From Halopseudomonas bauzanensis (lineage in GTDB: Bacteria > Pseudomonadota > Gammaproteobacteria > Pseudomonadales > Pseudomonadaceae), in contig NZ_FOUA01000002.1 in the NCBI RefSeq assembly GCF_900114735.1, positions 310,001-374,000 of the forward strand: 64,000 bases of DNA. Direction: 5' to 3'. The notes beneath the pieces are model-generated. The model searched no databases. It worked only from the letters and a program-made list of their open reading frames with translations, and was not told the DNA's origin. Shown piece by piece: positions 40,748 through 50,568 of this stretch; positions within the stretch are counted from its first letter, which is position 1, and the number at the start of each line of letters is the position of its first letter. Both the position numbers and the translations under genes were made by a program.

Positions 40748-42040
40748 TCAGATAAGCCGTTCGGCCGGGAATACGCAGGTAAAGCTGCTGCCCTTGCCGG
40801 GTGTGCTGCTGATCTGCAGCTCGCCGTGATGGCGCATCAGCACGTGTTTGACGATAGCCAGTCCGAGGCCGGTGCCGCCGGTAGTGCTGTTGCGGCTGGA
40901 GTCGACACGGTAGAAGCGCTCGGTCAGCCGATGCAGGTGTTCGGCGGCGATTCCCGGCCCGTTATCCGTTACGCTCAGGCGCGCGCCGCGGTCATCCTGC
41001 ACCCAGGTGATCTGAATCTCACCGCCATCCTGGGTATATTTCACGGCGTTGTACACCAGGTTGGAGATGGCACTGCGCAACTCCGACTCCCATCCCATGA
41101 TGCGGGCCTGGGTGGCGCAGTCGATGGAAATGCTGTGCTGCCGTTCTCCGGACACGGCGAGGGCGTCCTTGCGGATGCCGGGCAGCATGAGAGCGATATC
41201 GACCGGTTTTTCCTCGGCGCGGGCCTCTGAGGTCTCTAGGCGCGAGAGCATCAACAGGTCGTTGAGCAGGCTCTGCATGCGCCGGGCCTGCTGCTGCATC
41301 TGGTGCAGCGGCCGCATCCAGCGCGGATTGCTGCCGTCATCGCTATCGATCATGGTTTCCAGATAACCGACTACCACGGTCAGCGGAGTGCGCAGCTCGT
41401 GGGATACGTTGGCGACGAAATCCTTGCGCATTTGCTCCAGGTTATGCAGCCGGGTAACGTCGCGGACCAGCAACAGCCGCTCGCCATTGCCGTAGCGGGT
41501 GATGTTGTACTGCAGCCAGGTGTTGATATTCAAGGGAGAGGGAATATCCAGCGGCTCGCGGTAATTGCCGTGGTCGAAATAGTGGACGAAACGCGGATCG
41601 CGCAGCAGGTTATGCACATGCTGTCCGCTGTCGTCGGGCGCGCGCAGGCCGAGCAGGCTTTCGGCGGCGTGATTCCACCACTCGAGATGACCATCCTTGT
41701 CGATCATGACCACGGCATCGCTCAGTGCTGCGGTGGATGCCTGGATGCGTTCAATGACCGTCTGCATGCGCCCACGCATGCGCTTGTCGCGGCGCTGCAT
41801 GCGGTAGATGCCATCGAAAATCTCGCCCCAGATGCCGGAGGCTTCCGGTGGCGGCTCACCCGGGTGCGTTTGCAACCAGTGCTGAAAACGTTGCAGTTGG
41901 CGTAGCATCCAACCTAGATAGATGGCCAGCCCGATGACCAGAGCCCAGGCAGGTTGTCCCACCAGCAGGCCGATCAGCAGGCAGCCCAGCAGCAGCCAGA
42001 ACAGTCTGCCTGAGATTGCGCGGAACCAGTTGTTTTCCAC
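40748..42040 (-). CDS. phoR: Phosphate regulon sensor histidine kinase
   Basis: PhoR phosphorylates PhoB at low phosphate. The 430-residue protein has one or two N-terminal membrane helices (FWLLLGCLLIGLLVG, AWALVIGLAIYLGW), a PAS domain at about 100-200, the phospho-His in NVSHELRTPL (H214), and ATPase boxes NLVYNAVKYT, VTDNGPGI and GTGLGLAIVKHV. The start is GTG 42040 with CAGGA upstream. It follows phoB by 48 bases in the same direction. Confidence 0.95.
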   Translation of the reverse strand: MENNWFRAISGRLFWLLLGCLLIGLLVGQPAWALVIGLAIYLGWMLRQLQRFQHWLQTHPGEPPPEASGIWGEIFDGIYRMQRRDKRMRGRMQTVIERIQASTAALSDAVVMIDKDGHLEWWNHAAESLLGLRAPDDSGQHVHNLLRDPRFVHYFDHGNYREPLDIPSPLNINTWLQYNITRYGNGERLLLVRDVTRLHNLEQMRKDFVANVSHELRTPLTVVVGYLETMIDSDDGSNPRWMRPLHQMQQQARRMQSLLNDLLMLSRLETSEARAEEKPVDIALMLPGIRKDALAVSGERQHSISIDCATQARIMGWESELRSAISNLVYNAVKYTQDGGEIQITWVQDDRGARLSVTDNGPGIAAEHLHRLTERFYRVDSSRNSTTGGTGLGLAIVKHVLMRHHGELQISSTPGKGSSFTCVFPAERLI

Positions 42041-42088
42041 TGGTATTATCCTGGATCAGATGGGTAGACACTGCCGCAATGCAGCGCC

Positions 42089-42778
42089 TCAGCCCTTGGT
42101 GGAAAAACGGTAACCCGTGCCGCGCACAGTCTGCACCAGACCTTCATAGGCGGAACCCAGAGCCTTGCGCAGACGACGGATGTGCACATCCACGGTACGC
42201 TCTTCGACATAGACATTGCCGCCCCAGACCTGGTCCAGCAACTGGCCGCGGGTATAGGCGCGTTCCTGGTGGGTCATGAAGAACTGCAGCAGCCGATACT
42301 CGGTCGGGCCGATTTCCGCTGGTGCGCCGTCAATGGTGACGCGATGGCTAATCGGGTCCAGGTGCAGACCATTCACTTCGATGGGGGCTTCCTCGTCCAC
42401 CGGACCGGCGCGGCGTAGTACGGCCTTGAGGCGGGCAACCAGCTCCCGGGGTGAGAACGGCTTGGTGATGTAATCATCAGCACCCACTTCCAGCCCCTGG
42501 ATCTTGTTGTCTTCCTCACCCTTGGCGGTGAGCATGATAATGGGAATGTCGCTGGTCAACTCGTCGCGCTTGAGGCGTCTTGCCAGTTCGATGCCGGTCG
42601 TGCCCGGTAGCATCCAGTCCAGCAGGATCAGGTCCGGTTTGGCATCTATGATGGCAGCATGGGCCTGTTGCGTATTCTCTGCTTCAAGGCAGCGGTATCC
42701 GGCCATCTCCAGCGCAACGGCAATCATTTCCCGGATAGGGGCTTCGTCGTCTACGATCAGTATGGTCTTGTCTGCCAT
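42089..42778 (-). CDS. phoB: Phosphate regulon response regulator
   Basis: PhoB binds Pho boxes and activates transcription. The 229-residue protein has a receiver domain (D10, D11, D54 in [11 protein letters not shown] in [14 protein letters not shown]). Its OmpR-type winged helix contains [28 protein letters not shown] and [17 protein letters not shown] lies before ATG 42778; upstream in-frame starts are rejected. It is preceded by its own Pho box array and drives phoR. Confidence 0.97.
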   Translation of the reverse strand: MADKTILIVDDEAPIREMIAVALEMAGYRCLEAENTQQAHAAIIDAKPDLILLDWMLPGTTGIELARRLKRDELTSDIPIIMLTAKGEEDNKIQGLEVGADDYITKPFSPRELVARLKAVLRRAGPVDEEAPIEVNGLHLDPISHRVTIDGAPAEIGPTEYRLLQFFMTHQERAYTRGQLLDQVWGGNVYVEERTVDVHIRRLRKALGSAYEGLVQTVRGTGYRFSTKG

Positions 42779-42803
42779 GGTACTCCGTCCAGTTGCAGTG
42801 TCT

Positions 42804-42848
42804 GACATACACCGATTAGATAACAAGAATATTGCAGTTGTGTGACCG
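42804..42848 (-). promoter_or_regulatory. Pho box array and -10 of phoB
   Basis: On the minus strand, CGGTCAC (42848-42842), CTGCAAT (42837-42831) and TTGTTAT (42826-42820) repeat every 11 bases. After ten bases follows TATGTC (42809-42804), a plausible -10. The units are degenerate, but spacing is exact. It supports phoB autoregulation. Confidence 0.7.
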
Positions 42849-42856
42849 CTGACCAT

Positions 42857-43747
42857 TTAACCCAGGCGGTAGTCCAGCACCAGGCCGGCAAATACCAGCA
42901 GTCCGCTCCAGTGGTTGGACAGGAATGCGGCCAGGCAAGCCTGTGGTTCGCGGTCGCGAATCAACCAGTGTTGCCAGCCGAAGCTCAACAACATGGCCAC
43001 CAACCCCAGATAGTAAAAGGCGCCCAACTCAAAGCGGCTGCCGACCAGCAGCAGGCACAGCAATGTCAGCCCCTGCAGCAGCGCGATGATCAACTTGTCG
43101 GCTTCGCCGAATACGATGGCGGTGGATTTGACGCCGATGACCAGATCATCGGGGCGGTCACACATGGCGTACTCGGTGTCATAAGCCACAGTCCACAGCA
43201 GATTGGCGATGTAGAGCAGCCACAGCGCCACCGGCAGTTCGCCGGTCTGTGCAGCGAAGGCCATGGGGATGGCCATGGAGTAGGCGGCGCCCAGCACCAC
43301 CTGGGGATAGAAGGTGAAGCGTTTGCAAAAGGGGTAAACGGTTGCCAGTGCCAGTGCCACCAGTGACAACTTGAAGGTCAGCAGATTGGTGAACAGCAGC
43401 AAAGAGGCACTCAGCGCCACCAGAATGGCGAAGACCAGCAGGGTTTCCCGGGGGCTGACCTTGCCGGTGGCCAGAGGCCGATTGCGGGTGCGGGTGACAT
43501 GGCCGTCGACCTTGCGATCGGCGAAGTCGTTGATGGCGCAGCCAGCTGCCCGCATCAACACCACACCGGTGACAAACACTGCCAGCAACAGCAGATCCGG
43601 AACGCCGCCTGCGGCCAGCCACAGCGCGCACAGCGTGGGCCACAGCAGCAGGTAGATACCGATGGGGCGATCCAGCCGCATGAGCTGGATGAAGTCGATG
43701 GCGCGAGGATGGAGGCGCGACAGGGGTTTGATCAACAGGCCAGACAC
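42857..43747 (-). CDS. ubiA: 4-hydroxybenzoate octaprenyltransferase
   Basis: UbiA attaches the polyprenyl tail to 4-hydroxybenzoate in ubiquinone synthesis. The 296-residue membrane protein has about eight helices and both aspartate-rich motifs, NDFADRKVD at about 73-81 and [13 protein letters not shown] later. GGAGA sets GTG 43747 as the start; the open frame extends further upstream but without an in-frame start that fits, and would run into ubiC. It follows ubiC by 25 bases and probably shares its transcript. Confidence 0.94.
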   Translation of the reverse strand: MSGLLIKPLSRLHPRAIDFIQLMRLDRPIGIYLLLWPTLCALWLAAGGVPDLLLLAVFVTGVVLMRAAGCAINDFADRKVDGHVTRTRNRPLATGKVSPRETLLVFAILVALSASLLLFTNLLTFKLSLVALALATVYPFCKRFTFYPQVVLGAAYSMAIPMAFAAQTGELPVALWLLYIANLLWTVAYDTEYAMCDRPDDLVIGVKSTAIVFGEADKLIIALLQGLTLLCLLLVGSRFELGAFYYLGLVAMLLSFGWQHWLIRDREPQACLAAFLSNHWSGLLVFAGLVLDYRLG

Positions 43748-43772
43748 AATAGTCTCCGAAACGGTGATGGAC

Positions 43773-44303
43773 TCAGGCGGCCGGAGGCCAGCCGGGGAGA
43801 AAAACCTCGCATACCAACAGCTGCAGTCGCTCGCTGGCGAACAACGAGCGCCGAGCCCAGCAACCAGGCTGCTGCCGATCCGCTGGCAACCAGCGGGCCG
43901 GGTAGCGGCTGATCTCGATCGGCGCGCGGCGGATCCGCGGATCATTGAACAACAGCTCGCCGAGGCTGCGGCTGCCCAGGTTTTCCAGATGCACGCCAGC
44001 GGCGTTGAAAGCCTGCAAATCGGCTACCGTGCGGGCAAATACCCGGGGCGCTCCCGCCGTGTGCAGCAGGACTTCGCGGACCCATACCGGATGGGCCTCA
44101 GCCAATCCGAGCGCCGCGGCTTCATCTGCGCGCGCCGGTTGCTGCTGCTCGGCCAGTACTTCGACCCGGAAATCATCATTGCCGGCCGCCATCAGCCGCC
44201 GGGTCAGTGACCCCGTGTCGCGGAGCCAATCGAGCAAAACGCTGTCGGAAATATCGGAATGATCGGTTACCAGTTGCCAGTCGGGAATACTCACGGATCT
44301 CAC
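43773..44303 (-). CDS. ubiC: Chorismate lyase
   Basis: UbiC converts chorismate to 4-hydroxybenzoate and pyruvate, the first committed step to ubiquinone. The 176-residue protein has [20 protein letters not shown] and the [10 protein letters not shown] and FERSQ-like segment near [15 protein letters not shown]. The start is GTG 44303, or a second GTG three codons on that has GAGA before it. It is divergent from the rubredoxin gene and first of ubiC-ubiA. Confidence 0.9.
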   Translation of the reverse strand: MRSVSIPDWQLVTDHSDISDSVLLDWLRDTGSLTRRLMAAGNDDFRVEVLAEQQQPARADEAAALGLAEAHPVWVREVLLHTAGAPRVFARTVADLQAFNAAGVHLENLGSRSLGELLFNDPRIRRAPIEISRYPARWLPADRQQPGCWARRSLFASERLQLLVCEVFLPGWPPAA

Positions 44304-44441
44304 TGTCGCTGCGGGTGTCTGGTGCAGAGGGTATCATGACTTGGCGGTTATTCACCCGCCCTGGCGCAGCGGTTGGCCGGCGTCAGAGCTTTGCGGTAGT
44401 CTCGGAAGCCGATTTTACAGCGCACTATTCAGGAATCATTG

Positions 44442-44609
44442 ATGAAAAAATGGCAATGCATCGTATGTGGGTTCATCTATGACGAGGCGGAAGGATGGCC
44501 GGATGACGGCATCGCGCCAGGGACTCGCTGGGAAGACGTACCGGCTGATTGGCAATGCCCGGATTGCGGAGTCGGCAAGGAAGACTTCGAGATGATTGCT
44601 ATCGGTTAA
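44442..44609 (+). CDS. rubA: Rubredoxin
   Basis: The 55-residue redox protein carries one iron on four cysteines: C6, C9, C39 and C42, in [14 protein letters not shown] and [12 protein letters not shown]. It passes electrons to alkane hydroxylases or oxygen-stress enzymes. AGGAA precedes ATG 44442. In P. aeruginosa a rubredoxin reductase gene follows; here the next gene is HU, so the reductase is missing from this place. Too short to be mistaken for a non-gene because the Cys spacing is exact. Confidence 0.96.
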   Translation: MKKWQCIVCGFIYDEAEGWPDDGIAPGTRWEDVPADWQCPDCGVGKEDFEMIAIG

Positions 44610-44815
44610 CCGTTATGGCAATGAGACAGTTTTGCCTTTTTCCGGGAAATCAGCGATAACTCTCTCTGTCAGCCCGGTTTCTGGCTGGCGCAGGCGCCCG
44701 AGTCGTGCCATGCTGGGCAGGCTTTGACAGCCTTGAGCCAGGAGCGGCGGGGCGGTCGCCAAGCATCGTTGCAGCAGGCAGCGAAAAACAAAAACAACAC
44801 ATAGTGAGGCTCTAT

Positions 44816-45088
44816 ATGCGTAAACCGGAACTCGCAGCGGCTATTGCCGACAAGGCTGACCTGAGCAAGGACCAGGCAAACCGCGCGCTCAACGCGATTC
44901 TCGATGAAATCACCCAGGCCCTGAGCCGCAAGGATACGGTTACCCTCGTCGGGTTCGGAACCTTCTTGCAGCGGCATCGTGGTGCCCGGACCGGCAAAAA
45001 CCCGCAAACCGGTGAGCCTGTTCAGATCAAGGCCAGCAACACCGTGTCCTTCAAGCCCGGCAAGGGATTGAAAGATTCCGTCAATTGA
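44816..45088 (+). CDS. hupA: HU-family DNA-binding protein
   Basis: This 90-residue nucleoid protein bends DNA. It begins MRKPELAAAIADKADLSKDQANRALNAI and contains the HU arm signature GFGTFLQRHRGARTGKNPQTGEPVQIKAS and a VSFKPGKGLKD end. GAGG lies before ATG 44816; the open frame upstream is not used. It matches the HU gene of this syntenic block in Pseudomonas. A terminator-like stem-loop follows. Confidence 0.94.
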   Translation: MRKPELAAAIADKADLSKDQANRALNAILDEITQALSRKDTVTLVGFGTFLQRHRGARTGKNPQTGEPVQIKASNTVSFKPGKGLKDSVN

Positions 45089-45097
45089 ACGGAAAGG

Positions 45098-45119
45098 CCG
45101 GGGGCTGTATAGCCCCCGG
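45098..45119. terminator. Stem-loop between HU and HDOD genes
   Basis: CCGGGGGCT (45098-45106) and AGCCCCCGG (45111-45119) form a perfect nine-base stem with a four-base loop. The genes converge on it, so it can end transcripts from both sides. Confidence 0.8.
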
Positions 45120-45138
45120 TAGCTGATTCAGCGATCTT

Positions 45139-46551
45139 TCAGCGATTCCAGCCCAGCTGGTACTCATTCACCAGCTTGCGTAGCGCATCGCGCGCGTCCA
45201 GTACCTTGTCCACCGCCTTGTCCGCTTGTTCACGGGTCAGCTCCAGACGCTCCAGCAGCAGCTCGGGGATAACCATCTCCGGCCCGCCACCCAGTTCCCG
45301 CTCACGCAGCAGCGCCAGGCTGAGATAAACCAGGTTGGCGTATTGATAATGCTCACCGGCGTAATGCGGATCATGCTGATGGCGGATGGCGCTGGAAATT
45401 TCCGCCGGCATGTCCCAGTAGCGCATCAGCCAGCTACCGATCTGATCCCGGTTGACGCCGAGCAGATGCTGGTCCACCAGGTGGGCCGGCACATGCGGGT
45501 TGGCTTCCACGTGGCGGCAGATCAGATTGAAGTAGGGCGGGAAGATATAAGCCAGCAGCAGATAACCGAAGTTATGCAGCAGCCCGGCCAGATAATTCAG
45601 GCCCAGCTCCGGGCGATGTTCACGCGGCATCGCCCTGGCCAGCCCTTCGATCGCCGCGGCGGTATAGATGGCTTGTTCCCAGTAGGGCGTGCTGCACTCG
45701 GGCGCATCCTTGGGTAGGTTGAACGTCTTGCCCAGGGACAGGCCCACCGCAAGATTGATCACCAGGTCAAAGCCCAGCACACGGGTGATGGCATCTTCCA
45801 CCGAGCGAATCTTGCCCGGTGCGGCATAGAATGAGGAGGAGGCCCAACTGACCACCTGGGCAGCCAGGCTGGGGTCGGTTTCCACCACATCGGTGAGCTG
45901 CTCGACGGTGGCATCGGGGTTCACCCGCAGTTTCATGATCTGCTGGGCGGTGTTGGGCAGCGGCGGAATCTCGATGGTCTCTTCCAGACGCTGGCGCATG
46001 CGCAGGGCGGTGAAGTTCTTCACCGCCAGGTTGATGTCGTGCCGGTCCTGTTCGGCATCTTCAGCGGTACATTCGATGGTGCTCAGCGGGACGGCGAAGG
46101 CGGCGGCGGTGGCGGTTGCCGCCAGGCTGGCCAATGCGCTCTGCTCAAGCTCCAGACACCAACCGGACAGGCCGCTGGGCATCCACACCTGGGCGTGGGC
46201 CAGCAGCTGTTGCTCGATGAGACAGGGTGAATCCACCAACACCGGCAAGCCCGGCAACTGCGCCAGCTGGTAGCGTTGCAGGAGCGCCTGCAGCTGCTGA
46301 TCGCGCACCGGCTGCAGTTCCCGACCGGTCACCCGTGTCAGTTCCCGCAGGTCCAGCAGATGGTCAGCGGGAAACAGCGTCAACAACATGCCATCGGCGT
46401 CGCTGAGCAGGCACACCCGAATCTGCTGGCACAGCGGGCCGGCTGCGCCCTGGGGCCGCAGCCGGTAGGTAATCTGCTGTCGCTGCAGCTGCTTTTCCAG
46501 CAGGTCGGGCAAGCTGGCGCTGCCTGACGGCATGGCTGCGTGATCGGTCAT
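45139..46551 (-). CDS. YbaK-like domain and HDOD domain fusion protein
   Basis: The 470-residue protein has an N-terminal part resembling YbaK/aminoacyl-tRNA deacylase folds (about 15-150, with CQQIRVCLLSDADGMLLTLFPADHLLDLREL). The C-terminal part is an HDOD domain (about 190-420, with IPPLPNTAQQIMKLRVNPDATVEQLTDVVETDPSLAAQVVSWASS and GLNYLAGLLHNFGYLLLA). HDOD proteins are signalling modules without the full HD catalytic set. Start ATG 46551 with AAGGAAC. It may monitor stress or cell-cycle cues; no partner is adjacent. Confidence 0.82.
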   Translation of the reverse strand: MTDHAAMPSGSASLPDLLEKQLQRQQITYRLRPQGAAGPLCQQIRVCLLSDADGMLLTLFPADHLLDLRELTRVTGRELQPVRDQQLQALLQRYQLAQLPGLPVLVDSPCLIEQQLLAHAQVWMPSGLSGWCLELEQSALASLAATATAAAFAVPLSTIECTAEDAEQDRHDINLAVKNFTALRMRQRLEETIEIPPLPNTAQQIMKLRVNPDATVEQLTDVVETDPSLAAQVVSWASSSFYAAPGKIRSVEDAITRVLGFDLVINLAVGLSLGKTFNLPKDAPECSTPYWEQAIYTAAAIEGLARAMPREHRPELGLNYLAGLLHNFGYLLLAYIFPPYFNLICRHVEANPHVPAHLVDQHLLGVNRDQIGSWLMRYWDMPAEISSAIRHQHDPHYAGEHYQYANLVYLSLALLRERELGGGPEMVIPELLLERLELTREQADKAVDKVLDARDALRKLVNEYQLGWNR

Positions 46552-46642
46552 CAGAAAGTTCCTTGTCTGGACAATCGGAATGGCTTGATTGAGGTGATCT
46601 TAGGGGGTGTCCACGTAGCATCGCAAGCTGGGGCCCTAGGCG

Positions 46643-48727
46643 TCACACTTGAGCGAACTGTTGTGCATCAGCCAGCCAGCGATCAATAACCAGATCGACC
46701 CGCTGCGGGTGCTGCCGGGTAAAGACCACTGCGGCTTCCTGTATTTGTGGGAGCAGATCGGCATCGCGGACCAGATCAGCGACGCGGAACTGTACCAGGC
46801 CGGTCTGGCGTGTGCCGAGCACTTCGCCGGGGCCGCGCAGTTCCAGATCCTTTTCGGCGATGACAAAGCCATCCGAGCTTTCCCGCATGATCCCCAGGCG
46901 TTCGCGGCCCAGTGCCGACAGCGGGGCGTGATACAGCAGGACGCAGTGACTGGCAGTGTTGCCGCGGCCGACCCGGCCGCGCAGCTGGTGCAGTTGCGCC
47001 AGGCCGAGGCGCTCGGGGTTTTCAATGATCATCAGGCTGGCATTGGGCACATCCACGCCGACCTCGATCACGGTGGTGGCGACCAGCAGGTGCAGGTCGC
47101 CATCCTTGAACGCCTGCATGATCTCGGCCTTCTCCGTTGCCTTCATACGCCCATGAATGAGGCCGATCGACAGGTCCGGCAATTGTTCGCACAACGCTTG
47201 CCACGTCACTTCGGCGGCCTGGGCCTGGAGCTGCTCGGACTCCTCGATCAACGTGCAGACCCAATAGGCCTGGCGGCCCTCGGCGCAACCGGCGCGCACC
47301 CGTTCGACCACCGCATCGCGTCGGCTGTCGGACACCAGCACGGTATTGATCGGGGTGCGCCCCGGCGGCAGCTCATCGAGAATCGAGGTATCCAGATCAG
47401 CATAGGCGCTCATCGCCAGGGTGCGCGGGATGGGGGTGGCGGTCATGATCAGCTGATGCGGGGAGAAGCGTCCAGCCGCGCCCTTGTCACGCAGGGCCAG
47501 CCGCTGTTGCACACCAAAGCGGTGTTGCTCGTCGATGATCGCCAGCCCCAGGTTGTGAAACTGCACTTCGGCCTGGAACAGCGCATGGGTGCCGACCACC
47601 ATGGCGGCATCACCCGTCGCGATCATCTGCAGCTGATTGCTGCGGGCCTTGCCCTTGAGCTTGCCGGCCATCCAGGCGACGGAAATGCCCAGCGGCGCGA
47701 ACCAGCGTTGGAAGTTGTTGAAATGCTGCTCGGCAAGGATCTCGGTTGGCGCCATCAAGGCCACCTGCCAACCGGCTTCCAGCGCCTGCAATGCCGCCAG
47801 CGCCGCGACTACAGTCTTGCCGGCACCCACATCGCCCTGGACCAGGCGCAGCATGGGCTGGGGTTGGCGCAGGTCGGCGCGGACTTCCTCCGCTACTCGC
47901 TGCTGGGCGCCAGTCAGCGGAAAGCCCAGCTGGCTGATGAAGGTCTGCGCCAGTTCGCCGGGGGCTTGCATTACCGGTGCCCGATGGGCGCGCACTTCGG
48001 CGCGCAGCTTGAGCATGGTCAACTGGTGGGCCAGCAGCTCCTCGAACGCCAGCCGATGCTGGGCCCAATGGCGACCATCTTCCAGCGCCTGCAAGTCGAC
48101 ATCGGGCGGCGGTCGGTGCAGCGTGTGGATGGCCTCGCGCAGGGGCGGCAGCTGATACTGCTCGGTAAGTTCGGGGGCTAGCAGGTCAGGCAGGCTGTTG
48201 CCTTGATCCAGCCAGGCGAGAGCAGCATCAGTGAGGCTGCGCAAACGCTGCTGCGACAGGCCTTCGGTCGCCGGGTAGATAGGCGTCAGGGTGGTGGCCA
48301 CCGGCGCTGCCTGCTGGCTGTCCAGGTTCTGCATTTCCGGATGGTAGATCTCCAGCCCGGAGGCGCCGGGGCGCACCTCACCGTAGCAGCGCCAGCGGCT
48401 GCCACGCTGCAGATTGGACTTCAGTGCGGCGGAAAAATAATAGAAACGCAGGCTCAAGGTGCCGCTGCCATCCTGAATGCGGCACAACAGGCTGCGACGT
48501 CGCCCCATCACCACCTCTGCCCCCAGCACGACACCTTCAATGACCGCGTCCATGCCTGGGCGCAGAGCTCCGATTGGCGTGATGCGGGTGCGGTCCTGAT
48601 AGCGCAGCGGCAGATGAAACAGCACATCCTGCACGCTGCTCAGACCGAGACGGTCCAGCTTGTCCGCCAGCGCCGGGCCGATACCCTTGAACACCGTCAG
48701 CGGTGTGCGTTCCAGCTGCAACGTCAT
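46643..48727 (-). CDS. recG: ATP-dependent DNA helicase RecG
   Basis: RecG remodels stalled forks and Holliday junctions. The 694-residue protein has an N-terminal wedge domain, Walker A GDVGAGKT at 298-305, DEQH at 399-402, and TATPIPRT and QLRGRVGRG motifs. The open frame extends 37 codons upstream, but ATG 48727 gives the conserved N-terminus MTLQLERTPLTVFKGIGPALADKL. It starts seven bases after the oxyR stop, so the two are co-transcribed. Confidence 0.96.
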   Translation of the reverse strand: MTLQLERTPLTVFKGIGPALADKLDRLGLSSVQDVLFHLPLRYQDRTRITPIGALRPGMDAVIEGVVLGAEVVMGRRRSLLCRIQDGSGTLSLRFYYFSAALKSNLQRGSRWRCYGEVRPGASGLEIYHPEMQNLDSQQAAPVATTLTPIYPATEGLSQQRLRSLTDAALAWLDQGNSLPDLLAPELTEQYQLPPLREAIHTLHRPPPDVDLQALEDGRHWAQHRLAFEELLAHQLTMLKLRAEVRAHRAPVMQAPGELAQTFISQLGFPLTGAQQRVAEEVRADLRQPQPMLRLVQGDVGAGKTVVAALAALQALEAGWQVALMAPTEILAEQHFNNFQRWFAPLGISVAWMAGKLKGKARSNQLQMIATGDAAMVVGTHALFQAEVQFHNLGLAIIDEQHRFGVQQRLALRDKGAAGRFSPHQLIMTATPIPRTLAMSAYADLDTSILDELPPGRTPINTVLVSDSRRDAVVERVRAGCAEGRQAYWVCTLIEESEQLQAQAAEVTWQALCEQLPDLSIGLIHGRMKATEKAEIMQAFKDGDLHLLVATTVIEVGVDVPNASLMIIENPERLGLAQLHQLRGRVGRGNTASHCVLLYHAPLSALGRERLGIMRESSDGFVIAEKDLELRGPGEVLGTRQTGLVQFRVADLVRDADLLPQIQEAAVVFTRQHPQRVDLVIDRWLADAQQFAQV

Positions 48728-48734
48728 GCTGTCA

Positions 48735-49661
48735 TCAAGCCCGGCGCTTATCGGCGGGGTCGCCAACCGAGCACAGGCGAATCGAGTCGCTGAGAATTTC
48801 CACTGCCCGTGGGCGTGGGAAGCTGGCGCGCCAGGCAATCGCCACGGTGCGGAAGGGGACCGGCGAACTGAATGGTTTGGTCAGCAGTAGATCGGAGCTG
48901 TAATAACGATCATCGGCGGCCGACATCGGCAGCACCGTCATGCCCATGCCCGAGGCAACCATGTGGCGGATGGTTTCCAGGGAGCTGGATTCGATGGTGG
49001 TGTGCTTGAGCTGTTCATCGCTGCGGCGTGTGGTGGGGCAGGCTTCCAGTACCTGATCACGGAAGCAGTGACCTTCGCCGAGCAGCAGCAGGCGATCATC
49101 ATCCAGGTCATCCAGCGACACGTAGTCGCGCTTGGCCCATGCGTGATCGGCCGGGATCAACAGGCTGAAGGGTTCGTCATACAGCGGCTTGGTCAGAATA
49201 TCCGGCTCGCTGAATGGTAACGCGATGATGATCGCGTCGAGCTCCCCATTGCGCAGCTTGTCGCGCAGGATGTGGGTGTAGTTCTCCTCGATGTACAACG
49301 GCATTTCCGGGGCCACCCGGTGCAGCTGTGGAATCAGGTGCGGGAAAAGATACGGCCCGATGGTATAGATGGCGCCGACCTTGAGCGGGGCCGACAGCTG
49401 ATTCTTGCCGGCGCTGGCCAGTTCGCGGATGGCCATTGCCTCTTCCAGTACCCGCTGGGCCTGGGCGACGATCTTCTCACCCACGGGGGTGACCCGCACG
49501 GCGCTCTTGGTGCGTTCGAAGAGCATGATGCCCAGCTCTTCCTCCAGTTTCTTGACGCCGACACTGAGCGTCGGCTGGGAAACATGGCAGCGCTCGGCGG
49601 CATGGCCGAAATGCTGTTCCTGGGCCAGAGTGACGATGTAACGGAGTTCGGTCAGGGTCAT
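48735..49661 (-). CDS. oxyR: Hydrogen peroxide sensor/regulator OxyR
   Basis: This LysR-type activator turns on catalase and peroxidase genes when oxidised. The 308-residue protein begins with the HTH MTLTELRYIVTLAQEQHFGHAAERCHVSQPTLSVGVKKLEEELG. The redox cysteines fall exactly at C199 and C208, in GEGHCFRDQVLEACP, as in E. coli OxyR. Start ATG 49661. It heads the oxyR-recG unit and diverges from the epimerase-like gene. Confidence 0.96.
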   Translation of the reverse strand: MTLTELRYIVTLAQEQHFGHAAERCHVSQPTLSVGVKKLEEELGIMLFERTKSAVRVTPVGEKIVAQAQRVLEEAMAIRELASAGKNQLSAPLKVGAIYTIGPYLFPHLIPQLHRVAPEMPLYIEENYTHILRDKLRNGELDAIIIALPFSEPDILTKPLYDEPFSLLIPADHAWAKRDYVSLDDLDDDRLLLLGEGHCFRDQVLEACPTTRRSDEQLKHTTIESSSLETIRHMVASGMGMTVLPMSAADDRYYSSDLLLTKPFSSPVPFRTVAIAWRASFPRPRAVEILSDSIRLCSVGDPADKRRA

Positions 49662-49728
49662 GTCGTATACTGCTCGCGGAGATTTTCAGCAAGCATAGCG
49701 GGTTGATCGATAGAGGAAAACAATCAGC

Positions 49729-50568
49729 ATGAAACATGTAGTTATTGCCGGCTGCGGTGATGTGGGAACGGCTCTTGCCGAGCGTCTGTTGCAGCGCGGT
49801 TGGCAGGTCAGTGGACTGCGCCGCGACCCCTCGGCTTTACCCGGGGATATTGGCCGGATCGCTGCTGATCTGACCCAGCCGCAGAAGCCGGCTGACTGGC
49901 CGGAGCGGGTCGACTATGTGGTTTACTGCCCGGCCGCCGGGCGGCGCGATCCCGAACTGTACCAGCAGCTCTATATCGATGGGCTGCAGCACGTTCTGGG
50001 CTGGCTGAAGGACAGTCGGCATAAGCTGCGTCACCTGCTGCAGGTGTCCAGTACGGCGGTCTATGCCCAGAGCGAGGGTGAATGGGTAACCGAGAACAGC
50101 CCAGCGCTGGCCCAGTCAGCAACCGCACCCTTGTTGATCCAGGCCGAGGACGTGGCGCTGCGCAGCGGCGTCCCGGCATCGGTGGTGCGTCTGGCTGGTA
50201 TCTACGGGCCGGGGCGCACGCGACTGATCGAACAGGTGCGCAGCGGATTGCATGTGCCGGAAACCCCGGTGCAATACACCAATCGCATCCATCGGGATGA
50301 TGCCGCGACGTTATTGGAATGCCTGTTACTGGCTGCTGACCAGGGCGAGTTGCTGGCGCCCTGCTATCTGGGCGTAGACGATGAGCCGGCGCCCTTGCAC
50401 GACGTGGCGCAGTGGCTGGCAGAGCAGGTGGGTGTGGAACTGCTGGCCGAAGGGCCTACGGCCAATCGGGTTGGCAGCAAGCGCTGCAGTAATGCACTGG
50501 CGCGGGAGATGGGGTGGGAGCCGGTGTATCCCAGCTACCGGGAGGGTTACTCGAGCATGCTCGAGTAA
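49729..50568 (+). CDS. NAD(P)-dependent SDR/epimerase (YeeZ-like)
   Basis: The 279-residue extended short-chain dehydrogenase has an N-terminal Rossmann motif (VVIAGCGDVGTALAERLLQRG), then DYVVYCPAAGRRD, LQVSSTAVYAQSEGEWVTE and a VRLAGIYGPGR segment. The tyrosine of the usual Y-x3-K catalytic pair is not clearly present, so it may be a reductase-like binder. Start ATG 49729. Its stop codon lies inside a 26-base palindrome. Confidence 0.85.
   Translation: MKHVVIAGCGDVGTALAERLLQRGWQVSGLRRDPSALPGDIGRIAADLTQPQKPADWPERVDYVVYCPAAGRRDPELYQQLYIDGLQHVLGWLKDSRHKLRHLLQVSSTAVYAQSEGEWVTENSPALAQSATAPLLIQAEDVALRSGVPASVVRLAGIYGPGRTRLIEQVRSGLHVPETPVQYTNRIHRDDAATLLECLLLAADQGELLAPCYLGVDDEPAPLHDVAQWLAEQVGVELLAEGPTANRVGSKRCSNALAREMGWEPVYPSYREGYSSMLE

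Noticed and set aside
46649-48181. A 510-codon plus-strand frame opposite recG
   Set aside because: No domain, no upstream signals, and recG on the other strand is complete.
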